From contig NZ_VHKL01000009.1 of NCBI RefSeq assembly GCF_007474605.1, positions 62,001 to 126,000 on the forward strand: a stretch of 64,000 bases of DNA, written 5' to 3'. Positions 59,811-64,000 of the stretch are shown piece after piece (within the stretch, counting starts at the first letter, position 1; the number at the start of each line of letters is the position of its first letter). The stretch is from Rhodoligotrophos appendicifer (GTDB lineage Bacteria; Pseudomonadota; Alphaproteobacteria; Rhizobiales; Im1). The position numbers and the translations under genes were made by a program. The notes below the pieces were generated by a model, which saw only the letters and a program-made list of their open reading frames with translations, did no database searches and had not been told where the DNA came from.

Positions 59811-60080
59811 AAAATACTCCGACTGCAGGACGTCCTGTTTCGGCAGGAAGTAAAGGAAAAACAGGCTGGTCTCGACGGGCCATGCGCCTAAAACTGTGCA
59901 TCTTTGTTTTGCCACGAACCAGCCCTTCTGCAGCCGAATTGCAGAAGCACATTGGCATCGTTGCCTCTAGTGGTTCGGTTCTGGCGAGGGTGTCGGAGAT
60001 CTCAGCCCCCCAGCCCCCCCGATGCTCCCAAAGGAGCCGGACCATCGAGTATCTCCCTTGAGTTCAGTCAGTAAGGGCAA
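59811..60080. other. Intergenic region before htpG, no gene seen
   Basis: No convincing gene here. Noted within it: a perfect 12-bp palindrome CAGGAC/GTCCTG at 59826-59837 just after the phosphotransferase stop, and a short direct repeat of CAGCCCCCC at about 60004-60020. The region together with the following hairpin precedes htpG. Confidence 0.5.
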
Positions 60081-60125
60081 CAGACTGAGTCGATGATCGG
60101 GTTTCCCGGTTATCGACTCGGGCTG
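60081..60125. promoter_or_regulatory. Long imperfect hairpin upstream of htpG
   Basis: GAGTCGAT (60087-60094) and ATCGACTC (60112-60119) pair, as do the inner CGGG and CCCG around a TTT loop. With G-U pairs and a single mismatch the stem continues outward to CAG/CTG, about 20 pairs in 45 bases. There is no T run on either side, so it is not a standard intrinsic terminator, and it does not match the CIRCE element of HrcA. It lies about 95 bases before the htpG start. Confidence 0.5.
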
Positions 60126-60153
60126 ACTGCCCAGCTCTTTCCCTTCCCGACAT

Positions 60154-60182
60154 CTTGATTTCGAAATTCAGCTCGCCGATAT
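60154..60182 (+). promoter_or_regulatory. Candidate heat-shock (sigma-32) promoter of htpG
   Basis: CTTGAT at 60154-60159 and CCGATAT at 60176-60182, 16 bases apart, resemble the alphaproteobacterial RpoH pattern (CTTGAA/T and CCxxAT). A transcript from here would start about 35 bases before the htpG ATG. Judged by eye only. Confidence 0.35.
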
Positions 60183-60222
60183 CGGCGCTGTGTTGCGATG
60201 ATTTCCAGGGGATTGAGAATTG

Positions 60223-62157
60223 ATGCGTGCGTCGAATGAAACTGACGGCGGAGCAACCGTCGAAGCCCAGGGATCCGGCGAGACCCATTCCTTTCAGGCG
60301 GAGGTCTCGCGTCTGCTGCACCTCATGGTGCATTCGGTCTATTCCGACCGAGACGTGTTTCTCCGGGAGCTGATTTCCAACGCCGCCGATGCCTGCGACA
60401 AGCTGCGCTATGAAGCGTTGTCACGGCCCGAGCTGCTTGCCGACGATCCCGAACTCAGCATCACGCTCGCTATCGACAAGGCGAACGGCACGTTGACGGT
60501 CTCCGACAACGGGATCGGAATGAGCCGTGACGAGCTGGTGGACAATCTCGGCACCATTGCGCGGTCCGGAACGCATGCCTTCATGGAGAAGCTCGGCCAG
60601 GGGGAAGGCTCTCCGAAGCTCATCGGACAGTTCGGCGTAGGGTTCTACGCGGCCTTCATGGTTGCTGCCAGGGTGGACGTCACGTCCCGTCGAGCCGGAT
60701 CGGACGAGGCCTGGGTGTGGTCCTCCGACGGCACGGGCACTTTTACCGTGGAGCCGTTCGCGGGCGAGGATGCTCCCAAGCGCGGCACCTCGATCCGGCT
60801 GACTCTGAAGGAGGATGCGAAGGACTTCCTGGAGCCTTGGAAAATCGAGCAGGTGGTGCGGGCCTATTCCGACCATGTGGCCATTCCCATCAGAATCGCG
60901 ACGATCGAGCAAAAGGATGAGGAGCCGCGGCAGATCAACAACGCGGCCGCTCTCTGGATGCGCCCAAAATCCGAGATCACAGAGGAGCAGTACAAGGAGT
61001 TCTTCGGTGCCATCGCAGGCATCTACAGTGATCCCGCACTCATCATCCACTACCGGGCCGAGGGACGGCACGAATATACGGTGCTGCTGGCAGTCCCATC
61101 AGAGCAACCGTTCGATCTGTTCGATCCGGAGCGGAGAGGGCGCCAAAAGCTTTATGTCAGGCGCGTCTACATCACCGACGATGCCGAATTCCTGCCCGGC
61201 TATCTCCGGTTCGTGCGGGGGGTCATCGATAGCGAAGACATGCCGCTCAACCTGTCTCGGGAAATGCTGCAGAACAATCCGCTCGTGGCGCAAATCCGCA
61301 AGGCAGTGACGAAGCGCGTTCTCTCCGAGCTGAAGAAGACTGCCGAACAGAATAGCGAGACCTATGGGAAGATCTGGTCGGCCTTCGGTGCGGTGATCAA
61401 GGAAGGGCTCTATGAGGATATGGAACGGCGGGACGAGCTGTTCGAGATCGCCCGCTTCCGGACCACGACGTCCCCGGAGGGGGAGACGCGGTCCTTGAAG
61501 GACTATGTCGGGTCCCTGAAGACCAACCAGACGGCCATCTATTATGTGGCCGCAGACGATGCGACCAAGGCTGCCGCGGCGCCGCAAATCGAGGGGTTCA
61601 AAGCGCGCGGCATCGAAGTGCTGCTGCTCACCGACCCCGTCGATAATTTCTGGACGCGCACGGCCCTGGGCTTCGATGGAAAGCCGTTCCGCTCAGTCAC
61701 ACAGGGCGCCGCCGACCTCGCCGGTATTCCGGTGGAGAAAAGCGATGAGGCGACGGAGAGCGATGCTCAAGACAAGCCGGCTCTGGGCACGCTCGTCGCC
61801 GCCATGAAACAAACGCTGGGCGATGCCGTGAGCGATGTGCGCCTCTCCGACCGCCTGACATCATCGCCCGTCTGCCTCGTGGCCGACGTACAGGGCATGG
61901 ACAGGAACATGGAACGGCTGCTCGCTAAGCAAAAGCCGGGAGCCAAGCACAGCCAACCGATCCTGGAGATCAATCCCACGCATCCCATGGTAACCGGACT
62001 GGCAAAGCGGGCCAAAGAGCACGGCGTCTCGGATGAGATCTCGGATGCGGCCTGGTTGCTCCTGGATGAGGCCTATGTCCTGGAAGGCGAACCGGTGCCA
62101 GATCCAGCCGCCTTCGCTCGGCGGCTCAGCGGGGTGATGGCCCGGATCCTCGGCTAG
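60223..62157 (+). CDS. htpG: Chaperone HtpG (Hsp90)
   Basis: 644 residues from ATG 60223; a TTG precedes it by one codon. GHKL ATPase N-domain with E-L-I-S-N-A-A-D-A (E that activates water), D-N-G-I-G-M, and G-Q-F-G-V-G-F-Y-A-A-F-M. The middle domain has R-G-V-I-D-S-E-D-M-P-L-N-L-S-R-E-M-L-Q, and the C-terminal dimer domain ends without the eukaryotic MEEVD. It refolds or stabilises client proteins under heat and oxidative stress. It is monocistronic, with a probable heat-shock promoter and a hairpin upstream. Confidence 0.96.
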   Translation: MRASNETDGGATVEAQGSGETHSFQAEVSRLLHLMVHSVYSDRDVFLRELISNAADACDKLRYEALSRPELLADDPELSITLAIDKANGTLTVSDNGIGMSRDELVDNLGTIARSGTHAFMEKLGQGEGSPKLIGQFGVGFYAAFMVAARVDVTSRRAGSDEAWVWSSDGTGTFTVEPFAGEDAPKRGTSIRLTLKEDAKDFLEPWKIEQVVRAYSDHVAIPIRIATIEQKDEEPRQINNAAALWMRPKSEITEEQYKEFFGAIAGIYSDPALIIHYRAEGRHEYTVLLAVPSEQPFDLFDPERRGRQKLYVRRVYITDDAEFLPGYLRFVRGVIDSEDMPLNLSREMLQNNPLVAQIRKAVTKRVLSELKKTAEQNSETYGKIWSAFGAVIKEGLYEDMERRDELFEIARFRTTTSPEGETRSLKDYVGSLKTNQTAIYYVAADDATKAAAAPQIEGFKARGIEVLLLTDPVDNFWTRTALGFDGKPFRSVTQGAADLAGIPVEKSDEATESDAQDKPALGTLVAAMKQTLGDAVSDVRLSDRLTSSPVCLVADVQGMDRNMERLLAKQKPGAKHSQPILEINPTHPMVTGLAKRAKEHGVSDEISDAAWLLLDEAYVLEGEPVPDPAAFARRLSGVMARILG

Positions 62158-62172
62158 GCTCGCAAGGCTCGG

Positions 62173-62934
62173 TTAGGGCGTAAGATCAACAATGGCGCTG
62201 GCGGCAATGATCGGGCCGCCATCGTCTTCCTGGAGAAGAACGACACCATTTGGCGCCTCCTCGCTCACGAGTTCCGCCGCAGGCAAAGTGACCGACATGG
62301 GCGAGCCGTGCCACATCCCGACCGGGATCATCTTGCGCACGACATTCGTGTAGATGATTTCCCGGTCAATGTTCTCGCCCTTCGTAATGGCGACGTGGGC
62401 TTCGGGCTGGATCATCATCAACCAGACCGTCGCATCGAAGGGTTTCCCCTCGGGGCCTACTCCAACCGAAATTTCGAGCTCACGGCCCTTATTCCGGACG
62501 ACCAGCGGCACCTCCGGCTCCGTTTCATCCGCGAGCCGCTTCTTAATCAACGCATCGACTTCGTGGCGACGGCTGCCGACAACATGGACCAGGCCATCGA
62601 TGACCATCTGCGGGGTATAAACATCCTTGTCGCCGCGGCGCTTGGCGTATTCACGCTGACGTTTGGTGTTTTCAGGATTGCCAAGCGTGTCCTTCCAACC
62701 GAGATAATCCCAATAATCGACATTGAAGGTCAGGGCGACCACGTCGGGGCGCTTTGCAAGATCCTTCATGAAGTTGTCGGCGGCCGGGCACGCCGAGCAT
62801 CCCTGGCTCGTGAAAAGCTCGACGACAGCGCGTTCCTCCGCGGCCGCAGTGGCGGATGCACCCAAGAGCACCCATCCCACCGCCGCAGCGGTGAGAGTGG
62901 CTCGTTTCCAGCGGTCTGCAGCGTTTGAAAGCAT
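62173..62934 (-). CDS. DUF1223 secreted thioredoxin-like protein
   Basis: 253 residues from ATG 62934; the frame is open to 63048 but the signal peptide follows the inner ATG. Sec signal (TLTAAAVGWVLLGASATAAA) then a thioredoxin-fold domain with V-E-L-F-T-S-Q-G-C-S-A-C-P-A-A-D, where a CxxC pair sits at the position of the redox motif, then V-D-Y-W-D-Y-L-G-W-K-D and Y-T-P-Q-M-V-I-D-G. DUF1223 proteins are periplasmic with unknown partners. Located just behind acnA on the same strand, a recurring neighbourhood in Hyphomicrobiales. Confidence 0.87.
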   Translation of the reverse strand: MLSNAADRWKRATLTAAAVGWVLLGASATAAAEERAVVELFTSQGCSACPAADNFMKDLAKRPDVVALTFNVDYWDYLGWKDTLGNPENTKRQREYAKRRGDKDVYTPQMVIDGLVHVVGSRRHEVDALIKKRLADETEPEVPLVVRNKGRELEISVGVGPEGKPFDATVWLMMIQPEAHVAITKGENIDREIIYTNVVRKMIPVGMWHGSPMSVTLPAAELVSEEAPNGVVLLQEDDGGPIIAASAIVDLTP

Positions 62935-63048
62935 GGGGCAACCTAGGCTTTCGTCCGTGGAGCTGGCGAGTAACGATGGGGTGAGACGGTCCTTCTCCGC
63001 ATCACGTTTTTGGAGAGCGCGATGCGAAGCCATCAGCATCCGGCCCAC

Positions 63049-64000
63049 TCAGGCCGCACGCACCAAGTTGCGGAGGACGTAGTGGAGGATGCCACCGCTG
63101 CGGAAATAATCGAGTTCGTCCAAGGTATCGATCCGGCAGAAGAGCGGAACAGTGCGAACGGTGCCGTCCGCAGACTCGATCCGCGCGTCGACCACGGTGC
63201 GAGGCTGGAGTTTGTCCATGCCGCTTATCGAAATCTTCTCATCGCCCTTCAGCCCGAGAGCCTGCCAGCTATCGCCCAGCTCGAACTGCAGGGGCAGAAC
63301 ACCCATTCCCACCAGATTGGAACGATGAATGCGCTCGAAGCTCTCAGCAACGACCGCGCGGACCCCGAGGAGACGCGTGCCCTTGGCCGCCCAGTCGCGG
63401 CTCGATCCCGTGCCGTATTCCTTACCGGCAAAGATCACCAGCGGCACATGCTCCTGCTGGTATTCCATGGCGGCGTCGTAGATCGGCATCTGCTGCCCCG
63501 ACGGGTAGTGCTTCGTGATACCGCCCTCGACACCAGGAACCATCTGGTTCTTGATGCGAATATTCGCAAAGGTGCCGCGCATCATGACCTCATGATTGCC
63601 GCGGCGCGCGCCGTATGAATTGAAGTCCATCACATCAACGCCGTGCTCAGACAGATATTTGCCGGCGGGGCTATCCCTCTTGATGGAGCCGGCAGGCGAG
63701 ATGTGGTCGGTTGTTATCGAATCGAGGAAGAGGCCCAGTATGCGGGCGCCTTCTATATCTTCGACCGGCTTCGGTGCAGCCGTCATACCCTCGAAGTAAG
63801 GCGGGTTCTGCACGTAGGTCGAGTTGCTGTCCCAGGCGTAGGTCAGTCCGCCGGTGACGTCGATCTTCTGCCAGGATTCGTCGCCCTTGAAGACGTCGCT
63901 GTAGCGCTCCTGGAACATTGCCCGAGTGACGGACTCGCGGACCGTGTCCGCGATCTCCTTGGTGCTGGGCCAGATATCCTTCAAGTAAACGGGCTGACCA
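63049..64000 (-). CDS. acnA: Aconitate hydratase, C-terminal part (5' end beyond window)
   Basis: About 317 C-terminal residues; the frame continues through the right edge (Q-P-V-Y-L-K-D-I-W-P). The swivel domain is complete: D-S-I-T-T-D-H-I-S-P-A-G, N-S-Y-G-A-R-R-G-N-H-E-V-M-M-R-G-T-F, G-K-E-Y-G-T-G-S-S-R-D-W-A-A-K-G (substrate-binding Ser/Arg) and S-F-E-R-I-H-R-S-N-L. This is the AcnA/IRP type of aconitase in the TCA cycle; the Fe-S cysteines lie outside. The DUF1223 gene follows on the same strand. Confidence 0.95.
   Translation of the reverse strand, partial: GQPVYLKDIWPSTKEIADTVRESVTRAMFQERYSDVFKGDESWQKIDVTGGLTYAWDSNSTYVQNPPYFEGMTAAPKPVEDIEGARILGLFLDSITTDHISPAGSIKRDSPAGKYLSEHGVDVMDFNSYGARRGNHEVMMRGTFANIRIKNQMVPGVEGGITKHYPSGQQMPIYDAAMEYQQEHVPLVIFAGKEYGTGSSRDWAAKGTRLLGVRAVVAESFERIHRSNLVGMGVLPLQFELGDSWQALGLKGDEKISISGMDKLQPRTVVDARIESADGTVRTVPLFCRIDTLDELDYFRSGGILHYVLRNLVRAA

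Noticed and set aside
60087-60119. CIRCE operator before htpG
   Set aside because: CIRCE is TTAGCACTC-N9-GAGTGCTAA; the hairpin here has different arms and spacing.

Overview
The window is a high-GC, gene-dense chromosomal segment from an alphaproteobacterium, most likely of the order Hyphomicrobiales (Rhizobiales). The evidence is the gene content and local order: ftsE-ftsX-YdcF-plsC diverging from an MJ0042/DUF3426 gene and hpt; TIGR02302-lysA-lptM; DUF2794; tlpA back to back with argH; a glutamine-dependent long NAD synthetase; a TSCPD-type class II ribonucleotide reductase; and an alphaproteobacterial direct-repeat LexA box. There is no tRNA, rRNA, CRISPR array, insertion sequence or prophage. 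Most genes look like core chromosome with a few accessory modules between them.

Layout. 1-4.8 kb: a cut LysR gene, an ArsR/AHSA1 pair in which the AHSA1 gene is frameshifted, a DUF2157/GDYXXLXY membrane pair, DUF4126, Dps. 5-7.1 kb: NAD synthetase. 7.1-16.2 kb, all minus strand: an exopolysaccharide (EPS) machinery cluster with a NusG paralogue (RfaH-like), a priming sugar-phosphate transferase, a FecR-like exported protein, a PHP tyrosine phosphatase, a Wza export protein, a Wzz/BY-kinase, a TPR membrane protein and a Wzy/O-antigen-ligase-like protein. It has no glycosyltransferases or flippase. 16.3-17.6 kb: an AT-rich gap and two small membrane/exported proteins. 17.8-23.4 kb, plus strand: a tight operon of an exported protein of unknown function, an FAD subunit, a fused 2Fe-2S/molybdopterin hydroxylase and a tandem-ABM membrane protein. 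23.5-31.6 kb: GAF histidine kinase, DUF1993, azoreductase/LysR divergon, tandem-PAS hybrid kinase, flavin monooxygenase and small unknowns. 31.7-36.6 kb: ABC exporter, an SOS-box gene, NrdJ. 36.7-45.3 kb: plsC, YdcF, ftsXE, DUF3426, hpt, TIGR02302, lysA and a short lptM lipoprotein gene at 45152-45307. 45.4-53.8 kb: PduO adenosyltransferase, LMW phosphatase, ThpR, aldo/keto reductase, the tesA-like/ybbA/ybbP divergon, Bax-inhibitor-like protein, DUF2794. 53.8-64 kb: tlpA/argH, etfBA-hbd, a phosphotransferase, htpG, DUF1223, and the C-terminal part of aconitase.

How they work together. The EPS genes form a Wzx/Wzy-type assembly system with kinase/phosphatase control, and probably transcriptional control by the NusG paralogue: an ops-like sequence (GCGGTAGC core) lies in the leader before the sugar transferase. 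PduO supplies adenosylcobalamin, the cofactor of NrdJ. A perfect GTTC-N7-GTTC LexA box drives a small gene directly downstream of nrdJ. ETF plus Hbd serve acyl-CoA/hydroxybutyrate metabolism. The molybdo-hydroxylase operon is the least explained module, and its substrate is unknown.
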